The notes under the pieces: model-generated
Databases searched by the model: none
Seen by the model: only the letters and a program-made list of their open reading frames with translations
What the model was told of the DNA's origin: nothing
NCBI GenBank assembly: GCA_964393115.1
Contig: CAYMST010000194.1
Coordinates: 1 to 9,318 of the forward strand
DNA length: 9,318 nt
Source of the DNA: CAYMST01 sp964393115
Lineage (GTDB): Bacteria; Bacteroidota; Bacteroidia; Cytophagales; Cyclobacteriaceae
Reading direction: 5' to 3'
Part shown: positions 1 through 6,987 of the stretch, piece after piece
Layout of the letters: each line of letters begins with the position of its first letter
How positions within the stretch are numbered: the first letter of the stretch is position 1
Position numbers and translations under genes: made by a program

Positions 1-2
1 GT

Positions 3-404
3 AAGCTGGCACTCGAAAGAACTATCAACTTCTATTTGGATTCGCTACATCCTTTTATGACATGTGTAGACAGTTATTTCACAGGTATTAAAACGAATTG
101 TCAGCTTAGAGCAATAAAAGACTCTGTAGTGATGGAAGTTAAGAAAAAGGATATCGAAGCAATGGCTGAGGAATATAGCGTTTTCAAAACCTTTTATTCA
201 GAAATGATATTGGAAGGTTTATTGGTAGAAAATAACTTCCGAACCAAGCTGATCACACAATCTCCTGATATGCTGTATAATTATTTGATCTCAAAGCGTC
301 CAGTAATTATACAAGAGGTGCCTGCCAAATACATTGCAGAATTCATGGGGATCTCTCAAGAGTGGTTGAGCAAAATAAAAAGAAGGTCTTATCAGTCAGC
401 TTGA
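3..404 (+). CDS. Crp/Fnr-family transcriptional regulator, 5'-truncated by window edge
   Basis: The reading frame is open from base 3 to a TGA at 402-404, giving 133 visible codons with no stop, so the gene begins upstream of the window. A start at the TTG at 36 is unlikely because the frame continues upstream with protein-like sequence (ALERTINFYLDSLHPF). What remains looks like the end of a cyclic-nucleotide-binding-like beta roll, then a long dimerisation helix (EEYSVFKTFYSEMILEGLL), then a small C-terminal helix-turn-helix region ending in VPAKYIAEFMGISQEWLSKI. This layout is typical of the short Crp/Fnr-like regulators of Bacteroidota, which often lack obvious effector-binding residues. 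The ligand and targets cannot be read from the sequence. The next gene starts 267 bp downstream and is probably not co-transcribed. The family call is good; the specific role is unknown. Confidence 0.8.
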   Translation, partial: KLALERTINFYLDSLHPFMTCVDSYFTGIKTNCQLRAIKDSVVMEVKKKDIEAMAEEYSVFKTFYSEMILEGLLVENNFRTKLITQSPDMLYNYLISKRPVIIQEVPAKYIAEFMGISQEWLSKIKRRSYQSA

Positions 405-441
405 TACAATATAGTAATCATAAAATGAACATGTATTTCGA

Positions 442-492
442 ATCCTAAATATAGCTACTGATATAAATAATTTGTTTTGAGAGATTTAGGAT
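442..492. repeat. 9-bp perfect inverted repeat with 33-nt spacer
   Basis: ATCCTAAAT at 442-450 is the exact reverse complement of ATTTAGGAT at 484-492. It lies in the non-coding stretch after the Crp/Fnr gene. It could be a binding site, the ends of a tiny degenerate element, or chance: a 9-bp match within a few hundred AT-rich bases is not rare. Confidence 0.3.
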
Positions 493-508
493 GTTGAAAA
501 ATGCAATC

Positions 509-628
509 ACAAATAACCAATTACAAAAACTTTAAAGCCTAATCGGTACTTGCCATCACTTGGTGATGAAGCAAACCCGAGAATTTGAAAGAATACTTGA
601 CGAAGTATTTTGCTGACATCAAGTAATC
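509..628 (+). pseudogene. Possible remnant of a decayed coding region
   Basis: Two neighbouring frames look protein-like and would join across one missing base. The frame from 514 reads PITKTLKPNRYLPSLGDEANP up to about 576. The adjacent frame then continues ENLKEYLTKYFADIK and ends at a TAA. One extra C in the CCC run near 576-578 would fuse them. A third frame also holds a short open stretch (HLVMKQTREFERILDEVF), so coding potential is ambiguous. No family is recognised. It could be a gene relic, a sequencing error in a small gene, or non-coding leader. Confidence 0.2.
550..611 (+). other. Two tandem hairpins upstream of the lipoprotein gene
   Basis: The first hairpin pairs TTGCCATCAC (550-559) with GTGATG (563-568) and GCAA (571-574) around a TTG loop, with a two-base AA bulge. 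The second pairs AATACTT (592-598) with AAGTATT (603-609) around GACG, extended by a G-T and an A-T pair to 590/611. Neither is followed by a T-run, so they are not intrinsic terminators. They may be leader structures of the gene starting at 672, or chance folding of decayed coding sequence (see next entry). Confidence 0.35.
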
Positions 629-660
629 AGGATTATTGAACTAAAATATACATACGAATT

Positions 661-668
661 GAGGAGGT
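661..668 (+). promoter_or_regulatory. Unusually strong Shine-Dalgarno-like sequence before the lipoprotein start
   Basis: GAGGAGGT sits four bases before the ATG at 672. Such a canonical anti-16S match is uncommon in Bacteroidota, where most genes lack one; no other gene in this window has one as clear. It supports ATG 672 as the start, although the spacing is short. Confidence 0.5.
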
Positions 669-671
669 AAT

Positions 672-2072
672 ATGCAGAAGGTTAAGCTATTGACATCGGT
701 CCTGGTCCTAGGGGTGATGATGCTAAATATATCCTGTGGAGGAGGAGAAGAACACGATGACGTGCTTGATGGTCCTGTCGTACAACGAGTGAAGTTTGAT
801 ATGGCGGGAGTAATGGAGAGCTATTCAAAAGTGCTTAAAGAAGACATTACAAGTGTTAGACTAAGTATAGAAACTCTAGAAGGTGGTGCAATTCTGACAG
901 ACGAAGTGATCACTATTAACTCTTTGGGAGATGACTATCTAAGTACTTCAGTTAAACTAGCGAATGGAAGCTATATATTAACTTCTTTTACAGTGTTAAA
1001 CTCTGAAGGAGCTACACGATATGCGGCTCCTCGACAAGGCTCTGATAAGGCCTTTTTAACTTCCAAATCGCTACCGTTGAGGTTTGACGTAACCCGAGAA
1101 AAACCTGTAGTGATAATCCCCGAAGTTGCGCCAATTGCTACAACAGATCTTCCGGAGCAATTTGGTTATCAGTCTTTTGGACTTGAACTTGCGGAAACGT
1201 TTACCTATAACTATCAAATACGATCCGACTATGATGGTCGCTTGGTTAATTGCTTGATTAAAGTATACGGCTATGAAGGTGAAAACGTAGTCTTTTACAA
1301 AGAGGATTACTATAAGGGTGAGGAAACTAGTGTAGGCCATATCGAGCTTTATTCAGAATTGAGCTCTTATGTCGTTGTTATAGAACATCCTGATTACTTC
1401 AACTTGCGTCATTCGTACTTAACGACTAAACTGATCAAAAGGAAGAAGCAACTTGCTCCTCATGCTGATGAGGACATCGTACCGCTTTATCTAAGCTCAA
1501 AAAAGTACACTAGAGGCTTTTACCATTCCCCTACAGGAGCACAGGACACTAGGAACATGATTTTTGCCTTTGCACCCATTGATCCTTGTGAGAAATTTTT
1601 ACGAATAGATTTTGCCGGATTTGAACATCAGGCCAAGACTACCTTGACAATAGCTTACTACTTAGACGGTGGTCTTTCGTATCCATGGGATTTACCAGAA
1701 TACGATTGGGATAACATTCCCGGAACAGAAGTGGTCGTTCTCGAAAATGAGAAGGCTCCAAGAGGAAACTATTTCATAACACCAGCACTTTTGAGTGCGT
1801 CAGAGAGCCTCTGTGATACGGAAGGAGAGCCAGTTGAGAGACTCTTATATGTTGTTACCTTGGATTATGATATTGGAGGTGGTCAAGGGGCGGGAACCTA
1901 CAGAATTATCTTAGAGTGGAATCCGCTGGATGAAACGGGGTTCGTTTTTCCGGTGGGCAAGGAGTATTACAACCCTTATTATGGTGGGATTGGCTCATTT
2001 ATCAATGAATCTAATATCAATTCGGTTACTGATAACAGAGATATGTTAGAACGCAAGCCTAAAAGAAACTGA
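672..2072 (+). CDS. Putative lipoprotein of unknown function
   Basis: This 466-residue protein has a classic lipoprotein signal: a K-x-x-K N-terminus, a hydrophobic core (LLTSVLVLGVMML), then a lipobox-like NISC with Cys22 as the probable lipidated residue. The mature start is GGGEEHDD, the small/acidic type of tail seen on many Bacteroidota outer-membrane or surface lipoproteins. Residues about 40-155 are rich in alternating hydrophobic strands, with a section (ANGSYILTSFTVLNSEG, then PLRFDV) resembling beta-sandwich N-terminal domains of other Bacteroidota surface lipoproteins. The remainder is beta-rich, aromatic and acidic, without a catalytic motif I recognise. The ATG at 672 is favoured by the signal peptide and the strong ribosome-binding site before it. 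An imperfect 8-bp stem lies downstream (2089-2096 with 2127-2134) but lacks a T-run. Function, ligand and partners are unknown. Confidence 0.75.
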   Translation: MQKVKLLTSVLVLGVMMLNISCGGGEEHDDVLDGPVVQRVKFDMAGVMESYSKVLKEDITSVRLSIETLEGGAILTDEVITINSLGDDYLSTSVKLANGSYILTSFTVLNSEGATRYAAPRQGSDKAFLTSKSLPLRFDVTREKPVVIIPEVAPIATTDLPEQFGYQSFGLELAETFTYNYQIRSDYDGRLVNCLIKVYGYEGENVVFYKEDYYKGEETSVGHIELYSELSSYVVVIEHPDYFNLRHSYLTTKLIKRKKQLAPHADEDIVPLYLSSKKYTRGFYHSPTGAQDTRNMIFAFAPIDPCEKFLRIDFAGFEHQAKTTLTIAYYLDGGLSYPWDLPEYDWDNIPGTEVVVLENEKAPRGNYFITPALLSASESLCDTEGEPVERLLYVVTLDYDIGGGQGAGTYRIILEWNPLDETGFVFPVGKEYYNPYYGGIGSFINESNINSVTDNRDMLERKPKRN

Positions 2073-2197
2073 TAAGATAATTACACAAAAGAGTTGGTTT
2101 GAAAGGCCTATCGCTGGATTCCATATCAGCTCTTAAATAGACTTTATACAAATGTTCACCCTAACTAAACAGTACATCATTTTTTAAAAAAAGAACT

Positions 2198-2578
2198 ATG
2201 AAAACAGAAACAGAAGAAAGCCTTTTTGAAAGGATTGGTGGATTGTCTGCTGTAAGCGCCGCAGTAGATCTATTTTATGATAAGGTACTAGAGGACAGTA
2301 CCATCAGTCATTTTTTTGAAACTACAGACATGAACCTGATGCGAGCTAAGCAAAAAACATTTTTGGCGTATGCCTTTGGTGCTCCTCTTGAGTACGAAGG
2401 TGGAGACCTACGCAGCTCACATCGGCACCTGGTGGAAAAAGGATTAAATGATAGTCATTTCAACGCAGTTGCCCAGCACCTAGATAGCACGTTGCGGGAG
2501 CTTCAAGTTCCGTTAGACGTGATTCAAGAGGTGATGACGATAGCAGAGAGCACACGACATGATATTCTTAATAAGTAA
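2198..2578 (+). CDS. glbN: Group I truncated haemoglobin (2-on-2 globin)
   Basis: This 126-residue protein has the full length of a group I truncated haemoglobin, a small haem protein that binds O2, NO or CO and is usually linked to NO detoxification or redox sensing. Visible landmarks are FERIGG near the start, the B-helix FY pair with Tyr27 at B10, FLAYAFGAP after the E helix, and SSHRHLVEKGLNDSHF carrying proximal His75 (F8). By eye it aligns closely with the cyanobacterial GlbN type (DM..R..QK.FL.YAFG). In that alignment position E7 is Met48 instead of Gln, E10 is Lys51 instead of the His that acts as sixth haem ligand in Synechocystis, and E11 is Gln52. Endogenous bis-His coordination is therefore unlikely here. 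The gene stands alone, 125 bp after the lipoprotein gene, with no clear Shine-Dalgarno (AAAAAAAGAACT before ATG). Confidence 0.9.
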   Translation: MKTETEESLFERIGGLSAVSAAVDLFYDKVLEDSTISHFFETTDMNLMRAKQKTFLAYAFGAPLEYEGGDLRSSHRHLVEKGLNDSHFNAVAQHLDSTLRELQVPLDVIQEVMTIAESTRHDILNK

Positions 2579-2661
2579 TTTGGATAGATAAACGCGCAGC
2601 GCTTAACTAAATAAGTGTCTGAATTGAAGTAGATTTTTCTTAGTAGTTAATGTTCACCTTA

Positions 2662-2671
2662 NNNNNNNNNN
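2662..2671. other. Assembly gap (10 N)
   Basis: Ten consecutive N bases. A fixed-size run like this is normally a scaffolding placeholder, not a measured length. The missing piece could be a repeat or mobile element. Confidence 0.95.
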
Positions 2672-2852
2672 TGTCCCGAGGTATTTTTTTGTTGCGAGCT
2701 TAAAAAAATAGAATCCAAAGCATACTTAACTCAGAAGAATAAATTAATCGGCAAAATTTCGCAAAGCCATTGATTCATATACGAGCACACAAGAAAATCG
2801 CAATAGCACTTTAATGTACCTTTTCACTCTAGATCGAAACCTTTCACAGACT

Positions 2853-2875
2853 CCCTTAGAGTAGGGGACTTTTTT
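2853..2875 (+). terminator. Weak intrinsic-terminator-like hairpin
   Basis: CCCT (2853-2856) pairs with AGGG (2863-2866) around TAGAGT, and a run of six T follows at 2870-2875. The stem is only four to five pairs and no gene ends just upstream, so this is tentative. Confidence 0.25.
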
Positions 2876-2944
2876 ATTCCATTTATGTTATCTGGTGACG
2901 TGTATTTCACTCCTGTTTTTTCCTTCTTCTTCGTTAAAAAACCT

Positions 2945-2993
2945 TGACTGGCCGGGCCGCGTAGGCCGTCCGCGCTCTAACCTGCTAGGTCTG
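2945..2993. other. GC-rich patch, possible repeat or element relic
   Basis: This segment is strikingly GC-rich (GGCCGGGCCGCGTAGGCC, CCGCGC) inside very AT-rich surroundings. It ends with ACCT-GCT-AGGT, a short palindrome. No RNA gene or ORF is recognised. It could be the edge of an inserted or deleted mobile element, or a REP-like unit. Confidence 0.35.
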
Positions 2994-3202
2994 CATTTTT
3001 TGCCTTGAATAAGAAAAAACCAGTTTCGTAAACTAATACGTCACTATCCACCACAAATGAATGGTATTAAAGAAGATATGTTTACTTGACAACAACTACT
3101 TTTTTGGCAAGATCAACTTTTTAATCGGTGGCCGATTGCTTAATTGATATAATTCTTCGGGGGGATTTATATAGTGTTCAGCTTCGAGGTTTAGTAAATT
3201 CA

Positions 3203-3232
3203 TTTGTACTTAAGCGTTCATTACTTAATTTG
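3203..3232 (+). promoter_or_regulatory. Bacteroidota-type promoter of the symporter gene
   Basis: TTTG at 3203-3206 serves as the -33 element and TTAATTTG at 3225-3232 as the -7 element (consensus TAnnTTTG, one mismatch), with an 18-bp spacer. The ectA promoter has the same spacer length. Transcription would begin a few bases later, inside the palindromic operator, leaving a leader of about 20 nt before ATG 3258. Confidence 0.6.
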
Positions 3233-3233
3233 C

Positions 3234-3257
3234 GAATATTTTAATAGTGAAATATTC
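3234..3257. promoter_or_regulatory. Palindromic MarR/EctR-type operator at the symporter start
   Basis: GAATATTT (3234-3241) and AAATATTC (3250-3257) are perfect reverse complements around an 8-bp centre (TAATAGTG). The 24-bp box matches each of the two boxes upstream of ectA at 20 of 24 positions. It lies one base after the -7 element and ends directly before the start codon, so a bound repressor would cover the transcription start. The probable ligand is the MarR protein encoded at 7078-7599. Confidence 0.75.
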
Positions 3258-4658
3258 ATGATTGCAGTTTTTATAATCGTTCTTCTAGCTTTCGCTGCTA
3301 TAGGCATTTCATCCTTCCGTTTCAAAAAAACAACATCACAAGATTATTTATTGGCCAGTCAGAGTGTTCCAGCCTGGTTAGTAGCCTTATCTGCCGTGGC
3401 CACTAACAATAGTGGGTATATGTTTATCGGAATGATTGGATACAGCTATATAGAAGGACTTTCTTCTATCTGGCTGATGGTTGGTTGGATATTGGGGGAC
3501 TTATTTGGCTCTTTCATGGTTTATGGTCGCTTAAGAGATTATAGTGAAAAATTTGGACTGTATAGCTTTGGAAGTTTATTGGCTAATGACCAGGGCAACA
3601 ACCTTCCTTTGGTTCAGCGAATTGCGGGCTTACTCAGTTTAGTGTTCTTAAGTCTATATGCAGCCGCCCAATTTAATGCTGGAGGAAAGGCGCTCTTTGC
3701 AACTTTGTCTATTGACCCGTGGATTGGCGTATTGATTGGATGTGTATTGGTGGTGATGTATTGTTTTTCTGGAGGGATTCGTGCCTCTATTTGGACCGAT
3801 GCTGCTCAGTCTATTGTTATGATTATCGCTATGGGACTTTTGTTTTTATACGCCGTTGAAGATCAGGGTGGAATGGATAATTCGATAAGTAAATTATCTG
3901 AAGTGAGCACTGATTACATGTCTTGGATGGGAGCAGGAGGTTCTATAAGTACTGCTGGGTTGATCATTGTAGGGTGGTTTTTTGCTGGGTTAGGCGTAGT
4001 TGGTCAGCCTCATTGCATGGTGCGTTTTATGACCTTAAAGAAGGATAGTAAAGTAGGAACAGTACGATGGTACTATTATTCATGGTTTACAGGGTTTTAT
4101 GCTTTGGCTATTGGAGTTGGGCTTTGGTCGAGAATTGTTTTGAGTGATCAAGGAGCATTTGATCCGGAGTTGGCACTGCCCATGATGACACTACATTTGA
4201 TGCCTGATTATATGGTCGGGATAGTACTTGCAGGGATATTTGCGGCTACGATTTCTACTGCTGATTCCTTAATTATTAGTTGTACTGCTGCGGTATCCAA
4301 TGATCTTTTTCCGAGGTTAAAGGAAGTATACAGTGCCAATAAGTGGCTAACAATAGGCATCGCGATAGGAGCAGCGCTCGTTACCTTGTGGGGTAATACA
4401 AGTGTTTTTCATGTCGTTATTTATGCCTGGGCTGTTCTTGGTTCTACTTTCGGTCCAGTAGTGATCCTGCGGATGCTTAATCAGCGAATAGATCAGGTAA
4501 CCACGATTTCTATGATATTGGTGTCAGCTATAGTGGTAATCGGATGGAATGCCTTAGGGTGGGGGACAACGATTGTTTATGAAATGCTACCCGGTATTAT
4601 CTCAGGGTTTTTAGTTTATACGGTATTGAGACTTATAGGACTGAATCGAAATTCATAA
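3258..4658 (+). CDS. Sodium:solute symporter (SSS family, PutP-like), probable osmolyte importer
   Basis: This is a polytopic inner-membrane protein of 466 residues from ATG 3258, with about 12-13 hydrophobic segments. An upstream in-frame TTG at 3204 would lengthen it by 18 residues, but that TTG lies inside the promoter, and starting at 3258 gives a hydrophobic first helix (MIAVFIIVLLAFAAIG). Family signatures are present: LSAVATNNSGYMFIG (about 44-58, first sodium-site region), SGGIRASIWTDAAQ (171-184), GQPHCMVRFM (249-258) and AATISTADSL (329-338, matching the TM8 Ser/Thr sodium ligands of PutP). The substrate cannot be read from sequence; PutP relatives take up proline, and SSS transporters linked to ectoine genes take up ectoines. 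It converges on ectC and shares its operator with ectABC, which supports an osmolyte import role. Confidence 0.88.
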   Translation: MIAVFIIVLLAFAAIGISSFRFKKTTSQDYLLASQSVPAWLVALSAVATNNSGYMFIGMIGYSYIEGLSSIWLMVGWILGDLFGSFMVYGRLRDYSEKFGLYSFGSLLANDQGNNLPLVQRIAGLLSLVFLSLYAAAQFNAGGKALFATLSIDPWIGVLIGCVLVVMYCFSGGIRASIWTDAAQSIVMIIAMGLLFLYAVEDQGGMDNSISKLSEVSTDYMSWMGAGGSISTAGLIIVGWFFAGLGVVGQPHCMVRFMTLKKDSKVGTVRWYYYSWFTGFYALAIGVGLWSRIVLSDQGAFDPELALPMMTLHLMPDYMVGIVLAGIFAATISTADSLIISCTAAVSNDLFPRLKEVYSANKWLTIGIAIGAALVTLWGNTSVFHVVIYAWAVLGSTFGPVVILRMLNQRIDQVTTISMILVSAIVVIGWNALGWGTTIVYEMLPGIISGFLVYTVLRLIGLNRNS

Positions 4659-4692
4659 AAATATACGCTGTAGGATTTCCACAAAGAGCGAT

Positions 4693-4728
4693 AAAAAAAA
4701 GCACCAGAACCCAATAGTTCTGGTGCTT
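4693..4728 (-). terminator. Strong intrinsic terminator of ectABC, shared with the symporter
   Basis: AAGCACCAGAAC (4699-4710) and GTTCTGGTGCTT (4717-4728) form a perfect 12-bp stem around CCAATA. Eight A bases at 4693-4700 become a U-run after the stem on the minus strand, so termination of the ectABC transcript is strong. On the plus strand only a short T-tail follows (CTTGATATT), so symporter transcripts would end less efficiently. It lies in the 141-bp gap between the convergent genes. Confidence 0.9.
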
Positions 4729-4799
4729 GATATTAACTGTATACTAATGAATCAACGGCCCTTTTAAATAGTTGATCCTTACCTCAGAAGAGCATTATA

Positions 4800-5186
4800 T
4801 CAATTTTCTACTAATGCGTAGCTGCCATCTTCTTGATGTACTTCATCACCCGTTACTGGCGGGTTAAATACACACATCATAACCATTTCGGTCAAACCTT
4901 CAAGAATATGATGATCGTGCTGATCGAGGGCATACATAGTTCCGGGCTCGATAAGTGTTTTGTTATTAGTTTTTAAGTCGGTAATCGTGCCTTTTCCTTT
5001 GATACAAAAAACGGCTTCTAAATGGTTTTTATAGTGCATTTCGAGCTTGGCCCCCTCATGAATGATCGTTTGATGAAACGAAAACCCCATGCCATCTTTT
5101 TTTAGAAGATACCGACGACTGGTCCAGCCGTCAGATTCTACCTCGTTACCATTCTTACGAATGTCTTCTAAGTTTCTAATGATCAT
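4800..5186 (-). CDS. ectC: L-ectoine synthase
   Basis: EctC closes the ring of N-gamma-acetyl-L-2,4-diaminobutyrate by loss of water to give ectoine, the last step of synthesis in the cytoplasm (EC 4.2.1.108). The 128-residue cupin has the family's full length and hallmark segments: MIIRNLEDI at the start, KKDGMGFSFHQTII, MHYKNHLEAVFCIKGKG, PGTMYALDQHDHHIL and CVFNPPVTGDEVH. The three iron ligands known from characterised EctC enzymes fall at the same positions here: Glu57, Tyr85 and His93. Its ATG overlaps the ectB stop as ATGA, pointing to translational coupling. A strong terminator follows about 70 bp downstream. No ectD gene for hydroxyectoine follows. Confidence 0.97.
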   Translation of the reverse strand: MIIRNLEDIRKNGNEVESDGWTSRRYLLKKDGMGFSFHQTIIHEGAKLEMHYKNHLEAVFCIKGKGTITDLKTNNKTLIEPGTMYALDQHDHHILEGLTEMVMMCVFNPPVTGDEVHQEDGSYALVEN

Positions 5187-6448
5187 ACTTTAACTCCTTT
5201 CAAAACTTCTTGTATGGATTTTTCAAAAATGTTTAATCCATGATTTAATTGCTCTATATCAATATTGAGCGGCGGAAGAAACTTTAAGATATTATCCTCA
5301 GCACCACATGATTCTATGATCAAGCCGCTCTTAAATGCATTTTTACTGATCTTGTTTGCTAACTCTGCAGATTTGAACTCTACACCTACGATCATCCCTT
5401 TTCCTCTGACATCAAGAATCTGATCCGTGTATTCGGCGTACAAGTCATCAAGTCTATTCCAGATCTTTTTAGCTCGCACACTAATTTCCTTCTCAAAAGA
5501 GCCATCCCCCCAATATCGGTTTATCGCTTGTGCTGCCGTTACGAATGCTAGATTATTTCCTCTAAAAGTGCCCGTATGATGTCCGGGTTTCCACACATCT
5601 ACTTTAGGGTTTATAAGAAGTATAGACATCGGTAACCCAAATCCGCTAAGAGACTTGGAAAGCGTCACCAAATCAGGTTTGATTCCAGCATGCTCAAAGC
5701 TGAAAAACTTTCCTGTTCTTCCGCATCCTACCTGAATGTCATCAATGATCAATAGAATGCCATGTTTTTCTGTGATAGCCCTTAGTCTCTTTAGCCAGCC
5801 GATTGGCGCTACGTTTACTCCGCCTTCACCCTGTACGGTCTCTAGGATTACCGCTGCAGGTAAATCCATACCGCTTCCTTTGTCAGTGAGCATTTTGTCG
5901 AGGTAAGAAAGACTATCAAAATCGCCATCGACATATCCATAAAAGGGCATGAAAGTCGAGTTTTGATTGAGTTCATTTTCAAAACCTTGTCTATAATGCT
6001 GATTGGCTGTTAATCGCAATGAACCTTTGGTGTGGCCGTGATAGGCATTGGTAAAAGAAATCACGTTTGTTCTTCCCGTATATAGTTGAGCTAATTTAAT
6101 AGCTGCCTCTACTGTATTGGTGCCGGTAGGTCCAGTAAACTGTATTTTGTATTCCAGATTACGAGGCCTTAAAATTATGTCTTGAAAGACTTCTAGAAAC
6201 TCTTCTTTAGCCGGAGTTGCCAAATCCAGACCATGAGTCAAACCATCCTTTTCCAGATATTCGAGTAGCTTCGTTTTAAGGAAAGGATTGTTATGTCCAT
6301 AATTCAACGATCCCGCTCCTGCCAGAAAGTCGATGTATTGGTTACCTTCATCATCTCTGACGAGGGCTCCGTTAGCAGAAACAAATGTCTTTGGGAAGCT
6401 ACGGCTATAGCCTCTTACCTCGGACTCGTATTTACTTATGTTCTTCAT
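5183..6448 (-). CDS. ectB: L-2,4-diaminobutyrate 4-aminotransferase
   Basis: EctB is a class III PLP aminotransferase that converts L-aspartate semialdehyde plus glutamate into L-2,4-diaminobutyrate and 2-oxoglutarate, the first committed step to ectoine (EC 2.6.1.76). The 421 residues are full length. Seen in order: FLAGAGSLNYGHNN (41-54), the phosphate-binding GPTGTNTVEAAIKLA (106-120), AYHGHTKGSLRLT (135-147), IIDDIQVGCGRTG (234-246) with Asp236 for the PLP ring nitrogen, LSKSLSGFGLP (263-273) with Lys265 as the Schiff-base lysine, and HHTGTFRGNN after it. It is the middle gene of ectABC; its start overlaps the ectA stop as ATGA and its stop overlaps the ectC start the same way. A DABA transaminase of a siderophore pathway would look similar, but the flanking ectA and ectC settle the role. 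Confidence 0.97.
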   Translation of the reverse strand: MKNISKYESEVRGYSRSFPKTFVSANGALVRDDEGNQYIDFLAGAGSLNYGHNNPFLKTKLLEYLEKDGLTHGLDLATPAKEEFLEVFQDIILRPRNLEYKIQFTGPTGTNTVEAAIKLAQLYTGRTNVISFTNAYHGHTKGSLRLTANQHYRQGFENELNQNSTFMPFYGYVDGDFDSLSYLDKMLTDKGSGMDLPAAVILETVQGEGGVNVAPIGWLKRLRAITEKHGILLIIDDIQVGCGRTGKFFSFEHAGIKPDLVTLSKSLSGFGLPMSILLINPKVDVWKPGHHTGTFRGNNLAFVTAAQAINRYWGDGSFEKEISVRAKKIWNRLDDLYAEYTDQILDVRGKGMIVGVEFKSAELANKISKNAFKSGLIIESCGAEDNILKFLPPLNIDIEQLNHGLNIFEKSIQEVLKGVKV

Positions 6449-6933
6449 TTAGAATACTTTAAAGTTCCAATTCGGTATATGTACTCACTGGTGTGAGCAT
6501 CTGAAAATTCTTCTTGACGGATGTATATGCTTTTCACTACGTCTGCCTCGAAATGCTTAGCGATAGACTTAAAAAGCGATTGGGAGCTAATATTTTGATC
6601 ATCAATAGTTGCTTCTATATACTTCACTTCTGTGCGCTGATTAGCGATAATGAACTCAATCATTTGCTTGGCCATTCCTTTGCCTCGGATGACATTATCT
6701 GTACAGATTTGCCAGATAAACAGTGTCTCTGGATCTTCTGGTCTTAAAATGCCCGATGCAAAACCGTGAATTTCACCTTTATCATCTACCACCACTGCGC
6801 ATTGATTCCTGAAGAGGTCAGCTATCATGAAATAGCTGTATTCGGAATTGAGGTCCAGACCTCCTACGTTCCTAATAAGTTTAAAAATGCTTTGACCATC
6901 TTCACGGGTGGGTTTGCGTATGTGCAATGACAT
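6445..6933 (-). CDS. ectA: L-2,4-diaminobutyrate N-gamma-acetyltransferase
   Basis: EctA transfers an acetyl group from acetyl-CoA to the gamma-amino group of L-2,4-diaminobutyrate, giving the EctC substrate (EC 2.3.1.178). The 162-residue GNAT-fold protein shows the EctA-specific LDLNSEYSYFMIADLF (26-41), part of the substrate pocket in known EctA enzymes, FIWQICTDN on the beta-4 strand, and the acetyl-CoA pyrophosphate loop RGKGMA (83-88). The ATG at 6933 opens IRKPTREDGQSIF, the usual GNAT start. It is the first gene of the operon, preceded by a clear Bacteroidota promoter flanked by palindromic operators. The leader is about 50 nt, without a Shine-Dalgarno. Confidence 0.97.
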   Translation of the reverse strand: MSLHIRKPTREDGQSIFKLIRNVGGLDLNSEYSYFMIADLFRNQCAVVVDDKGEIHGFASGILRPEDPETLFIWQICTDNVIRGKGMAKQMIEFIIANQRTEVKYIEATIDDQNISSQSLFKSIAKHFEADVVKSIYIRQEEFSDAHTSEYIYRIGTLKYSK

Positions 6934-6962
6934 AAAAGTCCGAGTGCGTTTTATTTGTAATT

Positions 6963-6986
6963 AAATATTTCAGTAGTGAAATATTT
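6963..6986. promoter_or_regulatory. Palindromic MarR/EctR-type operator 1 of ectABC
   Basis: AAATATTTCA (6963-6972) and TGAAATATTT (6977-6986) are perfect 10-bp reverse complements around GTAG. The box starts one base downstream of the ectA -7 element and so covers the predicted transcription start. Position and sequence match the symporter operator at 20 of 24 bases. Repression by steric block is the natural reading. Confidence 0.8.
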
Positions 6987-6987
6987 G

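Larger units (their letters stand above)
2579..3202. other. Long gene-free stretch with assembly gap
   Basis: No convincing gene is visible on either strand over about 620 bp. It holds a weak terminator-like hairpin near 2853-2875, a GC-rich patch at 2945-2993, a perfect small hairpin AATCGG-TGG-CCGATT at 3123-3137, and the N run at 2662-2671. Just before the gap, AATGTTCACC (2649-2658) repeats a 10-mer found at 2151-2160, which may be coincidence. The two sides of the gap may not be truly adjacent in the genome. Confidence 0.7.

Noticed and set aside
1071..1340. Minus-strand open frame of 89 codons
   Set aside because: It lies entirely inside the lipoprotein gene on the other strand and has no family resemblance.
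2151..2658. Repeated 10-mer AATGTTCACC (2151-2160 and 2649-2658)
   Set aside because: Short enough to be chance within 500 bp and not extended on either side, though its position near the N gap was noted.
3082..3120. Minus-strand 12-codon tail reading KVDLAKKVVVVK before a stop, like the end of a type IX secretion sorting domain
   Set aside because: A stop codon lies directly upstream in frame and no further protein-like sequence precedes it; too short to support.
3061..3160. TTGACA and TATAAT-like hexamers
   Set aside because: Their spacing is far too long for a promoter, and Bacteroidota housekeeping promoters use TTTG/TAnnTTTG instead.
6293..6747. Two plus-strand open frames (6293-6496 and 6514-6747)
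   Set aside because: They are antisense to ectB and ectA, which are certain genes.
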